The notes beneath the pieces were generated by a model. The model was not told where the DNA came from. It saw only the letters and a list, made by a program, of their open reading frames with translations, and did not search any database. Shown here piece after piece: positions 7,726 to 16,495 of a stretch of DNA of 64,000 nucleotides (positions within the stretch are counted from its first letter, which is position 1; each line of letters begins with the position of its first letter). The DNA is taken from contig CAISJV010000032.1 in the NCBI GenBank assembly GCA_903885795.1, positions 1 through 64,000 of the forward strand, read 5' to 3'. Source of the DNA: an uncultured delta proteobacterium. Lineage in GTDB: Bacteria > Desulfobacterota > Syntrophia > Syntrophales > UBA8958. The position numbers and the translations under genes were made by a program.

Positions 7726-9144
7726 ATGATTGCCTACGAGACTACATATCCCCGTATCTACAAGGGCATGGCGCTGATTGCCGATCCGATCCACCAGTAT
7801 GCCTGTTTTACTGTACCGGACGGGAGCGACTCGACGGAAAAAACGGAGAAGGATCTTATCGATTCACCCTGGCTGCAGCGGTTGCGACGGATATACCAGT
7901 TGCAGAGCGCCCGCTGGGTCTATCCGGCGGCAGAGCATACCCGGTTTCAGCATTCCTTGGGGACCATGCATGTCGCGGGGGAATTTGCCCGGTCACTTTA
8001 TCCGAGTCTCCGTGAAATATGTGGAGATGTGCCCTCGGCAAGGTATGTTGAAGAGCTTTTACGCGTTGCCGGGTTGCTCCATGATGTTGGCCATGGTCCT
8101 TACGGGCATTTTTTCGACGATCATTTCCTTGATCAATACGGAATCACCCACGAGGACTTGGGGAGGCAGATCATTGTCAGCAAACTTGGAAGAATCATAA
8201 GGAAGATCAACAGAAGTCCCTCCGGACCGTTTGCGGAGGGCGAGTTACTGGACCCCCTCCAGGTAGCCTATCTCATCAAAATGCCAGGAGACAATAATGA
8301 ACCGGTGCCCCCGTGGCTCCCCTTTCTGCGGCAGCTTTTTTCGGGGATCTATACGGTGGACAATCTCGACTATGTCCAGCGGGATGCTTTCATGACAAGC
8401 ATTTCTCTCGATATGGTGGACATTGCCAGAATACGGTATTACTCCTTTTTTACCAATGCCGGCCTGACCCTTCATGAAGCGGGAATCTCCGCCCTGCGCC
8501 GCTTTCTGAACGCCCGGCTGACTCTATACGCCAATGTCTATTTCCATCGAACCACCCGAGCCCTGGATCTGCATCTACAGGAGATCTTTCGTGATACGAT
8601 GAATATCCTCTTTCCCCGTAATCCCCTGGAGGATCTGGATGCATATGGCCAATTGGATGAATGGAGGCTGTTCGAAGCGGTTCGGCATTGGACGAATGAC
8701 GAAGATCCTGTCAGGAAAAAACTTGGCAAGGAATGGCAGCGACTATACAGTAGGCAGGTGAAATGGAAGATGTCCTTTTCAACGGAGATATCCCTCGAAA
8801 GCGTTCAGAAGGGCACCCGCTTTTCCGAGGCCGGGGATTATGAAAGGCAGATCAGAAACTGTCTGCCAAGATCCCTCAGGAATTTGGCCATCCGAGTTGA
8901 TCTGGCGACACAGGACCCACGGCCGATCAATCCCATGTCGCAGACGGACAAACAGGTCAATATCTTCAACCCCGCTGTGGGTCGTACCTCCCAGGAACCC
9001 CTGCGGGACATCTACCGGTTTATTCCGGCCCGGATAGTTCATTTCCGTGTCTTTACCATGACCCACGACCATGATGCCGAAGTTACTATGGCGGCGGAAA
9101 GTGTCCTGGATAACCCACGGACGACGTCGAGAACAAATATTTAA
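7726..9144 (+). CDS. HD-domain phosphohydrolase (dNTPase/SAMHD1-like)
   Basis: About 472 residues. The HD metal-site motifs are clear: HTRFQHSLG (first His), LLHDVGHGPYGH (HD pair) and the later TVDNLDYVQRD. This pattern belongs to the dGTPase/SAMHD1-type branch that removes triphosphate from (deoxy)nucleotides, and the whole N-terminal half fits it. Start choice is uncertain: a TTG at 7690 touches the leader hairpin, while ATG at 7726 and at 7768 are in frame; 7726 is used. The next gene is an NrdD homologue, so both could act on the deoxynucleotide pool. The substrate is not known. Confidence 0.75.
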   Translation: MIAYETTYPRIYKGMALIADPIHQYACFTVPDGSDSTEKTEKDLIDSPWLQRLRRIYQLQSARWVYPAAEHTRFQHSLGTMHVAGEFARSLYPSLREICGDVPSARYVEELLRVAGLLHDVGHGPYGHFFDDHFLDQYGITHEDLGRQIIVSKLGRIIRKINRSPSGPFAEGELLDPLQVAYLIKMPGDNNEPVPPWLPFLRQLFSGIYTVDNLDYVQRDAFMTSISLDMVDIARIRYYSFFTNAGLTLHEAGISALRRFLNARLTLYANVYFHRTTRALDLHLQEIFRDTMNILFPRNPLEDLDAYGQLDEWRLFEAVRHWTNDEDPVRKKLGKEWQRLYSRQVKWKMSFSTEISLESVQKGTRFSEAGDYERQIRNCLPRSLRNLAIRVDLATQDPRPINPMSQTDKQVNIFNPAVGRTSQEPLRDIYRFIPARIVHFRVFTMTHDHDAEVTMAAESVLDNPRTTSRTNI

Positions 9145-9171
9145 TGAACCCGCTGAAAGTCACATTTACCT

Positions 9172-9233
9172 TCATCCCGGCGGAAGCCGAGAACCATGAA
9201 AAATTAACTGGATTCTGGCTTCCACCGGAATGA
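9172..9233. repeat. Palindromic REP-like element
   Basis: Two 25-base arms, 9172-9196 and 9209-9233, are imperfect inverted copies around a short AT-rich loop. The right arm read on the minus strand (TCATTCCGGTGGAAGCCAGA…) is of the 'GTCATTCC…GGAATCC' style common as dispersed repeats in Proteobacteria. It lies between the HD gene and NrdD and could fold in the transcript. Confidence 0.6.
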
Positions 9234-9292
9234 CTAAAACGGTAATTTTATACTTTTTGCGAACATATCAATTTTATTGAAGGAATTTAAGC

Positions 9293-11347
9293 ATGTTCCC
9301 ACCGGAAACAACCGATATGACACTGTTTGTCCGGACCTCCGGAGAGGAGGTGGATCAGTGGAACCGACAGCGGATAGTGGATACCTTGATCCGCGAAACG
9401 GGAATTGACCTCGAAACAGCGACGGCCATCAGTAAAGATGTGGAAAAAGGCTTGTTTGCTTCCGGGGTTTCTGTTCTGACAACGTCTCTGGTCCGAGAAC
9501 TAGTAGATGCAAAGCTTGTGGAGCGGGGATTGGAGAAGGCCAGGCGTATGCATTCCCGCCTCGGTTTTTCCCTGTATGATGTCGATCGCCTTATTCTGCA
9601 TCAGAATAAGGAAGACGCCAACGTCCCCCATGGCCCCGAAGGAACAAATCTTGTTCTGGCGCAGGGGATCAAGCGGGAGTATGCCCTCCACAGCATCTTT
9701 CCCCAGGAAATAAGCGACGCCCATATCCTCGGTGATTTCCATATCCATGGCCTGGGATATATCGATCGGCCGTTCGCCATCTGTCAATCCCTGGAGTATC
9801 TGAAAAAATACGGTCTGAATCTTCCTCGTTCCCTTACTGTTGCCAAGCCGGCTAAACATGCGGAGGTTCTACTGGCCCATATGGTTCGTTTCGGCGCCAT
9901 TCTACAGGGATATTTTGCCGGGATCATCAGCTGGAATTTCGTGAACCTGTCTTTTGCCCCTTATCTGGAGGGCATGTCAGACCGGGAAGTCCGGCAATTG
10001 GCCCAGATGCTCATCTATGAGTTTTCTCAATTAACGGCGGCCCGGGGAGGGCAGGCCATGTTTACAGACATCCATGTCTTCTGGGAGGTTCCCGAGTATC
10101 TTCGGGGTCTTCCCATGATCGGTCCGGCAGGGGAAATTACAGGGCGTACCTGCGGAGAATATGAAGGTGAATCGCAACGATTCGCCTGGGCCCTCTTCGA
10201 TGTCTTCAAAAAGGGAGATGGCACGGGCAAACCTTTTATCTTTCCCAGACCCCTCGTTCATCTTACCCCTAGATTTTTTGAAACTTCCGGTCACGAAGAT
10301 TTCCTTCTCCATGTCTGTGAGGCCGCTGCCGACAAGGGCAATCCCTGCTTCGTTCTGGAGAGAAGGAGTGAAGAGGATACTCTCTGTGCTTTCGGTATTC
10401 CCAGTGATCTTGATGAAATGGAAATACCATGGCAGCAGGGGCGCTATGCCGCACTCCAGAGCATCAGTATGAATCTGCCCCGTCTGGGATACCGTGCCGA
10501 AGGGGATGAAGGGCGGTTGTTTAATGGCCTCAAGGACATCATGGCCCTGGCTGCAAGGGCCCATGAGCAGAAAAGGGTCTTTCTGGAGAGGTTGCTTTCC
10601 CATGGAGACCAGGGGCCTCTGTCCGTGCTGGCGATGAATCTGGATGGATTGCCATATTTGCGCATGGATCGCGCCTCTTACCTGCTGGGAATGGTGGGGT
10701 TGAATGAGTTGGTACAGATCCACACGGGAAAGCCCATGCACGAGTCTCCAGCATCCTTTGATTTTGGGTTTAAGGTCATAGACTTTATGGAGAAACAGGC
10801 AGCGGAACTCAGCACCCGGCATGGCATCAGGATGATTCTGGACCAGCCGCACGCAGAAACAACATCTCACCGCTTTGCCCGTCTCGATCTCCGCTATTTT
10901 TCTCCCCAGGCGGGCCGCCATGTCCGGGGAAATATGACCAATGGATGTCTTTATTATACAAACTCAACTCATATCCCTGTTTCTGCGCCATTAAAACCAC
11001 AGGAACTGGTCAGTATGGAGGGTCGCTTTCATCCCCTGATTAAGACTGGGGCTGCCAGTCAGTTGTGGATAGGGGAATACCAGCCTCCTGCTAGTGATTT
11101 GGCAGAATTCATCATCTGGGCCTACGGGGAAACCACCTGCCGTCAGCTAATTTTTTCCCCCGATTTTACCACCTGCCTGGATTGCGGTAAGACCACCCGC
11201 GGACTCACGGAGCTATGTGGTCACTGTTCATCGGTAAATGTGGATGGTATTGCCAAAATCACCCAGTATTACAGTCGGGTGTCGGATTGGAACAAAGGAA
11301 AGATTGCCGAACTGCAGGATCGTTTCCGCCAAGAACACTTCACCTAA
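9293..11347 (+). CDS. nrdD: Anaerobic ribonucleoside-triphosphate reductase (NrdD) homologue lacking the glycyl-radical Gly
   Basis: A 684-residue class III ribonucleotide reductase homologue. It has an N-terminal ATP-cone (about 5-95: RTSGEEVDQWNRQRI), the catalytic barrel (DFHIHGLGYIDRPF, SINLPR-like SMNLPRLGYRA) and a C-terminal zinc site (CLDCG…CGHC). Cys365 (TLCAFG) lies where the finger-loop cysteine is expected. In the family the zinc site is followed by RxTGYx6WN with the glycyl-radical Gly; here this reads KITQYYSRVSDWNKGK, so Gln658 replaces it (codon CAG). The frame is intact through the usual end. No NrdG activase gene is adjacent. It could be a paralogue with another role, a regulator, or inactive as a reductase. 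Confidence 0.85.
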   Translation: MFPPETTDMTLFVRTSGEEVDQWNRQRIVDTLIRETGIDLETATAISKDVEKGLFASGVSVLTTSLVRELVDAKLVERGLEKARRMHSRLGFSLYDVDRLILHQNKEDANVPHGPEGTNLVLAQGIKREYALHSIFPQEISDAHILGDFHIHGLGYIDRPFAICQSLEYLKKYGLNLPRSLTVAKPAKHAEVLLAHMVRFGAILQGYFAGIISWNFVNLSFAPYLEGMSDREVRQLAQMLIYEFSQLTAARGGQAMFTDIHVFWEVPEYLRGLPMIGPAGEITGRTCGEYEGESQRFAWALFDVFKKGDGTGKPFIFPRPLVHLTPRFFETSGHEDFLLHVCEAAADKGNPCFVLERRSEEDTLCAFGIPSDLDEMEIPWQQGRYAALQSISMNLPRLGYRAEGDEGRLFNGLKDIMALAARAHEQKRVFLERLLSHGDQGPLSVLAMNLDGLPYLRMDRASYLLGMVGLNELVQIHTGKPMHESPASFDFGFKVIDFMEKQAAELSTRHGIRMILDQPHAETTSHRFARLDLRYFSPQAGRHVRGNMTNGCLYYTNSTHIPVSAPLKPQELVSMEGRFHPLIKTGAASQLWIGEYQPPASDLAEFIIWAYGETTCRQLIFSPDFTTCLDCGKTTRGLTELCGHCSSVNVDGIAKITQYYSRVSDWNKGKIAELQDRFRQEHFT

Positions 11348-11472
11348 TTCGGATTCTAAATCAAAGCGCTATCTTCGTTGGCATCGTCATCGGCTCCTCG
11401 ACATATGTAAGATACGCCTGCGTCGCCTCTTCCTCGTCGCTTTGATATCCCCATTTGATTTAGAATCCGAAT
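11347..11472. repeat. 126-bp element with 19-bp perfect terminal inverted repeats (MITE- or REP-like)
   Basis: ATTCGGATTCTAAATCAAA at 11347-11365 is repeated as its exact complement at 11454-11472. A second, inner pairing is possible between ATCAAAGCG (11360-11368) and CGCTTTGAT (11438-11446). It starts on the stop codon of nrdD. No coding potential is seen inside. A 21-of-23 match to positions 11360-11382 occurs in inverse orientation at 15621-15643, so the sequence is dispersed. It may also act as a bidirectional transcription stop. Confidence 0.65.
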
Positions 11473-11538
11473 AAGAGTCTCCCCTTTTTTACCTCGGGTC
11501 AAACCCTGACTGCCCTCCGTTTTATTCTTCTCCTGACC

Positions 11539-11567
11539 TTGACACGGGAAGAGGGGATAAATATATT
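11539..11567 (+). promoter_or_regulatory. Sigma-70 promoter of gmhA-grpE-dnaK
   Basis: TTGACA (11539-11544), a 17-base spacer and TATATT (11562-11567), ending 25 bases before the gmhA start. No CIRCE inverted repeat and no convincing sigma-32 box were seen, so heat control of grpE-dnaK is not visible here. Confidence 0.65.
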
Positions 11568-11592
11568 AGCGCCGCTTTGAAGGCAGGGAGAA

Positions 11593-12177
11593 ATGGAAGA
11601 TCTCATAGTAAAGATATTTAAGGAGAGCAGTCAGCTCAAGGAAAGCTTTGTAAACGACAATCTCTCGATCATTGTCCGGGTTGTCAATGTTATGACCGCG
11701 GCTCTGAAGGCGGGAAACAAGGTCATGATCTTCGGGAACGGCGGCAGTGCCGCCGATGCCCAGCACCTCGCAGCGGAGTTCGTCAATCGATTCATGATCG
11801 AGAGGCCGCCGCTGCCGGCTATTTCATTGAGCACAGATACTTCCATAATAACCAGCATTGGCAACGATTATGATTTTTCCGAGATCTTCAGCAAGCAGAT
11901 TCGCGCCCTCGGGCAGCCCGGAGATATCGCCTGGGGAATAAGCACCAGTGGGAGATCAAAAAATGTTTTCAAGGGGTTGGAACAGGCAAAAAAGATGGGG
12001 TTAATCACCTTGGCCCTGACGGGAAAAGATGGGGGAGATATAGCTGGCATCGCCGATTATAACCTTAATGTGGCATCCGACAGCACCCCCCGGATTCAGG
12101 AAGTGCACATCACCGTGGGGCACGTTCTCTGTCAGATGATCGATCTCAAACTCTTTCAGAGACCGGATATTAAATAA
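11593..12177 (+). CDS. gmhA: Phosphoheptose isomerase (SIS domain)
   Basis: A 194-residue SIS-domain protein that would convert sedoheptulose 7-phosphate to D-glycero-D-manno-heptose 7-phosphate, the first step of ADP-heptose synthesis for lipopolysaccharide. The family block FGNGGSAADAQHLAAEFVNRF is present (residues 48-68), with a Ser/Thr-rich phosphate loop STDTS and STSGRSKN. Length equals the family. AGGGAG precedes the ATG. A DiaA-type role is the main alternative, but the intact active-site block favours GmhA. It is first in a likely transcript with grpE and dnaK. Confidence 0.85.
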   Translation: MEDLIVKIFKESSQLKESFVNDNLSIIVRVVNVMTAALKAGNKVMIFGNGGSAADAQHLAAEFVNRFMIERPPLPAISLSTDTSIITSIGNDYDFSEIFSKQIRALGQPGDIAWGISTSGRSKNVFKGLEQAKKMGLITLALTGKDGGDIAGIADYNLNVASDSTPRIQEVHITVGHVLCQMIDLKLFQRPDIK

Positions 12178-12209
12178 AAACAGTTACCGAAATAGTTGTG
12201 GATTAATTA

Positions 12210-12791
12210 ATGGTGAAGAAGACAAAGAAGGATGCAAAGGATAGCATTGGCGTAGAGTCAGAAGCTAATGATCCTTTAGGGACAGAGGAGTCGAAGGCGC
12301 CGGAAGTTCAGGATGACCAAACCCTGAAACTTCAGGAAAAGGTCAAGGAAGCTGCGGAAAACTATGACAGATATCTGCGCGCCATTGCTGAACTCGACAA
12401 CTATAAAAAACGGGCCGTAAAAGAAAAGGCCGATGCGATCAAATACGGCAATGAGACGCTTATCAGGGACTTACTTCCCTTGGTAGACAATATTGACCGG
12501 GCCCTGAAGCATGCAGAAACATCATGTGATTTTGAGGCCTTTAAGAAGGGATTGGCGATGCTTCATGCGCAGCTGATCTGCTCCCTGGAAAAACACGGCG
12601 TGGAGGCCATCGACTGTGCAAGCAAGGCCTTTGATCCTCATTATCATGAGGCCCTGATGCAGGTCGTAAGTACGGATCATGAGACCAATCAGGTAGTGGA
12701 TGAATTGGAAAAGGGGTATCTATTGAACGGCAGGCTGCTGAGGCCTTCCAAGGTTTCAGTATGCAAGCGGCCTGATGAAGGCAATCAATGA
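12210..12791 (+). CDS. grpE: GrpE, nucleotide exchange factor of DnaK
   Basis: A 193-residue protein with the GrpE layout: a charged, disordered N-terminus, a long helix (about 50-90; RYLRAIAELDNYKKRA) and the C-terminal beta domain with AFDPHYHEALM near residue 150. It speeds ADP release from DnaK. It sits 48 bases before dnaK. The ribosome binding site is weak. Confidence 0.95.
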   Translation: MVKKTKKDAKDSIGVESEANDPLGTEESKAPEVQDDQTLKLQEKVKEAAENYDRYLRAIAELDNYKKRAVKEKADAIKYGNETLIRDLLPLVDNIDRALKHAETSCDFEAFKKGLAMLHAQLICSLEKHGVEAIDCASKAFDPHYHEALMQVVSTDHETNQVVDELEKGYLLNGRLLRPSKVSVCKRPDEGNQ

Positions 12792-12839
12792 AAATAAGTT
12801 GCAGGTCCTTAAACGGGACATAAAGGAGGAGGATTAATC

Positions 12840-14762
12840 ATGGGAAAGATTATCGGGATTGATTTGGGAACCACTAATTCCTGTGTGGCGGTCATGGAAG
12901 GCGGCGACCCGGTTGTAATTGCAAACCAGGAAGGGAACCGGACGACCCCGTCCGTTGTAGCCTTTACGGAGAGCGGGGAAAGATTGGTTGGGCAGGTGGC
13001 CAAACGTCAGGCCATTACCAACTCGGAAAATACAGTCTATGCCGTCAAAAGGATGATCGGAAGAAAATTCAGCACCAAGGAAGTCCAGTATGACAAAGGC
13101 ATCAGTTCTTACCGGATTACCGAGGCGCCCAACGGCGATGGCCAGATAACGGTACGGGGAAGGGATTACAGCCCTGCGGAAATTTCCTCGATGATCCTTG
13201 TCAAGATGAAGCAGACGGCGGATGATTATTTAGGTGAAAAGATTACCGACGCCGTGATCACCGTCCCGGCCTATTTTAATGACTCACAGCGGCAGGCGAC
13301 CAAGGACGCCGGCAGAATAGCCGGTCTGAATGTCCGTAGGATTATCAATGAGCCGACGGCGGCAGCCCTGGCCTATGGTCTGGACAAGAAAAAAGAAGGC
13401 AAGATTGCCGTATTTGATCTCGGTGGCGGGACTTTTGATATCTCGATCCTCGAGATCGGCGACGGTGTCTTTGAGGTGAAGTCAACAAACGGTGACACCC
13501 ATCTGGGTGGTGAGGACTTTGACCAGCGTCTGATTGATTTCCTGGCGACTGAATTCAAGAAAGATCAGGGAATTGACATCCGGAGTGACCGGATGGCCCT
13601 CCAGCGCCTCAAAGAGGCGGCGGAGAAGGCGAAGATCGAGCTTTCAACGGCCATGGAAACAGACATCAATCTTCCGTTTGTCACCGCTGACGCCTCGGGA
13701 CCGAAGCACATGAATATCAAACTCACCCGGGCAAAGTTGGAGGGTCTGGTCGAGGATCTCATCGAGAAGCTGGAGGCGCCCTGTCGTACAGCCCTAAAGG
13801 ACGCTAACCTGTCCTCTCAGGAGGCATATGAAGTCATCCTCGTCGGCGGTATGACCCGGATGCCTCGGGTGCAGCAGAAAGTGAAGGAAATTTTTGGTAA
13901 GGAGCCGAGTAAGGGTGTGAATCCCGATGAAGTCGTCGCTATTGGCGCAGCCATTCAAGGCGGCGTCCTGGCCGGTGATGTCAAGGATGTCCTCCTGCTG
14001 GATGTGACGCCCCTGTCTTTGGGGATCGAGACCTTGGGTGGTGTCCTGACCAAACTGATTGAGAAAAATACGACCATTCCTACCCGGAAGAGCCAGATCT
14101 TTTCGACGGCGGCGGATAATCAGCCGGCAGTGAGTATCCATGTCCTTCAGGGAGAGCGTCCCATGGCGGCGGATAACCGTACTCTGGGCAGATTTGAACT
14201 CGTCGGTATTCCCCCCGCGCCCCGGGGCTTGCCCCAGGTAGAGGTGACCTTTGACATCGATGCCAACGGTATTGTCCATGTGTCGGCAAAGGATCTGGGC
14301 ACGGGGAAGGAACAGAGCATCAAGATTACCGCCTCCAGTGGTTTGTCGGAGGAAGAGATTCAGAAACTAGTCAAGGATGCCGATGCCCACGCCGAAGACG
14401 ACAAACGGAAGCGTGAGCTTGTGGAGACGAGAAATCAGGCCGACGCCTTTGTTTACAGTGTGGAAAAGAATATCAAGGAATTCGGCGACAAGATCGACGC
14501 CGCGGAGAAGGCCAAGATCGAAGACGCAATGGCGAGAACCAAAAAGGCCATCGAGGGCGACGACATTGAGGCCATCAAGAAGGTCCAAGAGGAACTGACG
14601 ACGGCCTCCCACAAATTGGCCGAGGCGATGTATGCTAAAACGGCAGGTGAGCAGCAGGCAGGTCAGGGTGCCGGAGCGGGGGCAGGCGCCCAGGCGGGTG
14701 CTCAGCCCGGCGGTAAAAAGGATGACGACGTTGTCGATGCCGACTTCGAAGAGGTAAAATAA
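12840..14762 (+). CDS. dnaK: DnaK, Hsp70 chaperone
   Basis: A 640-residue Hsp70. The ATPase domain begins [16 protein letters not shown] and contains [15 protein letters not shown]; the substrate domain carries [14 protein letters not shown]. The C-terminal lid ends in a Gly/Ala/Gln-rich linker and the acidic tail [13 protein letters not shown] typical of bacterial DnaK. AAGGAGGA is placed ideally before the ATG. No dnaJ follows; a terminator and surE come next. Confidence 0.98.
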   Translation: MGKIIGIDLGTTNSCVAVMEGGDPVVIANQEGNRTTPSVVAFTESGERLVGQVAKRQAITNSENTVYAVKRMIGRKFSTKEVQYDKGISSYRITEAPNGDGQITVRGRDYSPAEISSMILVKMKQTADDYLGEKITDAVITVPAYFNDSQRQATKDAGRIAGLNVRRIINEPTAAALAYGLDKKKEGKIAVFDLGGGTFDISILEIGDGVFEVKSTNGDTHLGGEDFDQRLIDFLATEFKKDQGIDIRSDRMALQRLKEAAEKAKIELSTAMETDINLPFVTADASGPKHMNIKLTRAKLEGLVEDLIEKLEAPCRTALKDANLSSQEAYEVILVGGMTRMPRVQQKVKEIFGKEPSKGVNPDEVVAIGAAIQGGVLAGDVKDVLLLDVTPLSLGIETLGGVLTKLIEKNTTIPTRKSQIFSTAADNQPAVSIHVLQGERPMAADNRTLGRFELVGIPPAPRGLPQVEVTFDIDANGIVHVSAKDLGTGKEQSIKITASSGLSEEEIQKLVKDADAHAEDDKRKRELVETRNQADAFVYSVEKNIKEFGDKIDAAEKAKIEDAMARTKKAIEGDDIEAIKKVQEELTTASHKLAEAMYAKTAGEQQAGQGAGAGAGAQAGAQPGGKKDDDVVDADFEEVK

Positions 14763-14797
14763 TACAATCACCTCCGATAAATTAATCTTCTCATATG

Positions 14798-14829
14798 CCC
14801 GGAAGTTTGTTATTAACTTCCGGGTTTTT
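14798..14829 (+). terminator. Intrinsic terminator after dnaK
   Basis: A perfect 10-bp stem CCCGGAAGTT / AACTTCCGGG (14798-14807, 14815-14824), a 7-base loop and TTTTT. It lies only 16 bases before the surE start, so surE expression must depend on readthrough or an undetected promoter. Confidence 0.9.
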
Positions 14830-14845
14830 CATTCATGGTGGACAC

Positions 14846-15616
14846 ATGCGTTTTCTTCTTACCAATGATGACGGGATCTACGCGAAAGGATTGGCTTCCT
14901 TATATCAGGAACTTTCCCGGGATGCCGAGTGTCTCGTTGTCGCCCCGGAGATCGAACAGAGCGCCGTCGGGCACGCCATTACCATCTTTCGGCCCCTTAT
15001 GGTACGGGAGGCCCGGAAAAACGGGACCGCCCTTGGCTATGCCGTTGCGGGGACGCCGGCGGACTGCGTCAAGCTCGGTATTCGGGAATTGGCCGGGGGA
15101 CCCGTCGGTCTGGTCGTCTCCGGCATCAACCGCGGAGCCAATGTCGGCATCAATGTCCTTTATTCGGGAACTGTGTCCGCGGCAACCGAAGCGGTCATTC
15201 TCGGGGTACCATCCCTGGCGATATCCCTCGATTCCCACAGGGATGCGGATTATACTTATGCTGCGCGTTTTGCCCGGAAAATGGCGGCCTTCATCCTCAG
15301 ACATTCATGGAAAGATATTGCTGTAAACGTCAATATCCCCGCCCTGCCGGAAGCGGAAATCAAGGGTGTTGTCGTCGTCAAGCAAGGAAGAGCGCGATTG
15401 CTGGAGAATTTTGAAAAGCGGGTGGATCCCCGGGACAACATCTATTACTGGTTGGCCGGTGAGACCCATTTGGCCGACGACGAATCACCAGATTCTGACG
15501 CCTGCGCCCTGCGCCAGGGATACATAACAATAACTCCCATTTATTATGATCTGACCCGCCACGATGTTCTGAAGGAACTTGGCGATAAGGTAAAGGCCGA
15601 TAAAGATATTTTCTGA
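14846..15616 (+). CDS. surE: SurE, 5'/3'-nucleotidase (survival protein E)
   Basis: A 256-residue SurE-family phosphatase acting on nucleoside monophosphates. Metal and substrate motifs are visible: LLTNDDGIYAKGL at the N-terminus (two Asp), EQSAVGHAIT (Ser) near 40 and VSGINRGANVG (Asn) near 95. The ATG at 14846 starts exactly at the conserved MRFLLTNDDG and follows a GGTGG; an earlier in-frame ATG at 14795 would run through the terminator hairpin and is rejected. Confidence 0.95.
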   Translation: MRFLLTNDDGIYAKGLASLYQELSRDAECLVVAPEIEQSAVGHAITIFRPLMVREARKNGTALGYAVAGTPADCVKLGIRELAGGPVGLVVSGINRGANVGINVLYSGTVSAATEAVILGVPSLAISLDSHRDADYTYAARFARKMAAFILRHSWKDIAVNVNIPALPEAEIKGVVVVKQGRARLLENFEKRVDPRDNIYYWLAGETHLADDESPDSDACALRQGYITITPIYYDLTRHDVLKELGDKVKADKDIF

Positions 15617-15620
15617 CAAA

Positions 15621-15643
15621 GCCAACGATAATAGCGCTTTGAT
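15621..15643. repeat. Partial second copy of the element next to nrdD
   Basis: These 23 bases (GCCAACGATAATAGCGCTTTG…) match the complement of 11360-11382 at 21 positions. Only one arm is present. It lies between the surE and usp stop codons, which converge here. Confidence 0.5.
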
Positions 15644-15655
15644 CTGAAACCGGAA

Positions 15656-16495
15656 TTAGCGGGTCAGCAGTACCGGGATGGTGCTCTTGCGAATGACCTG
15701 GGAGGTGGTGCTGCCGATGAAAAGCTCGTGCAGGCGGTTACGCCCGTATGCCCCCATGACCATGAGTTCGACAGCCCCTTCTTTGATGAATTGCAGGATC
15801 GCCCGGTCCTCCTTTCCTCCCATGACAATCACTTCGCAATCGATCTGAAACGCTTCGAGATAAGTCTCGGCCTTCTTTGAACATTTCGCGGCCCGACCCT
15901 GGTCATCCGTTACCATGAGAATAGTCAGGGGCCAGGCCATCTTGTCAGCTAAAAAAACGGCTAATTCCAGGGCATGCTGCGCAGGCGGGCTGCCATCATA
16001 AGCCAAGCCTATACTTTCAATATCCTGGTAGGACTGGGGGGTTACCATTACCGGTTTCCCGGCGTTACGGACAACAGCCTCGGCGGTGGAGCCAAGAATT
16101 CCGCCCTTGGCGATATGGAAATGTTCGCCCCGTTGGGCCAGGATGATCCAGTCGTGATTTTTTCCTTCCTCAATGATCGCTTCATTGATGATCCCGACCG
16201 CCTTAAGCGTTCCCGCCGGAATCCCTTCCTTGGTACAACGCTCCTCGAAAGTCTTCAGTATGATATCTGCCCGATCTTCGAGACCCTTTTCTATAATCGG
16301 GTATAATTCCTGGTAGGGCGGCAGACCAATGGAACCGGAGATGTCGGTAATCACTGGTCCCTGAATCAGGCGAATGTCCATAACGTGCAGGCCCGTTAGC
16401 CTTGCCTCCATGCGTTTGGCGATGTAAACGCCATAATCGATGGCCGTGTTCCCATAATCTGAACCGTCGGTGGGAATCAGGATCGTCTTAATCAT
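15656..16495 (-). CDS. Tandem universal stress protein (two Usp domains)
   Basis: A 279-residue cytoplasmic protein of two Usp folds (about 1-150 and 160-279). The second domain has the ATP-binding pattern GAYGRNRLHELFIGSTT; the first has a looser RGEHFHIAKGGILGST. Such tandem proteins usually bind ATP or AMP and help survival under stress. Its ATG overlaps the stop of the MORN-type gene in an ATGA, with AAGGAG upstream, so the two are translationally coupled. Confidence 0.9.
   Translation of the reverse strand: MIKTILIPTDGSDYGNTAIDYGVYIAKRMEARLTGLHVMDIRLIQGPVITDISGSIGLPPYQELYPIIEKGLEDRADIILKTFEERCTKEGIPAGTLKAVGIINEAIIEEGKNHDWIILAQRGEHFHIAKGGILGSTAEAVVRNAGKPVMVTPQSYQDIESIGLAYDGSPPAQHALELAVFLADKMAWPLTILMVTDDQGRAAKCSKKAETYLEAFQIDCEVIVMGGKEDRAILQFIKEGAVELMVMGAYGRNRLHELFIGSTTSQVIRKSTIPVLLTR

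Noticed and set aside
10031-10921. 296-codon frame opposite nrdD
   Set aside because: A mirror of the nrdD codon pattern; its translation has no family resemblance.
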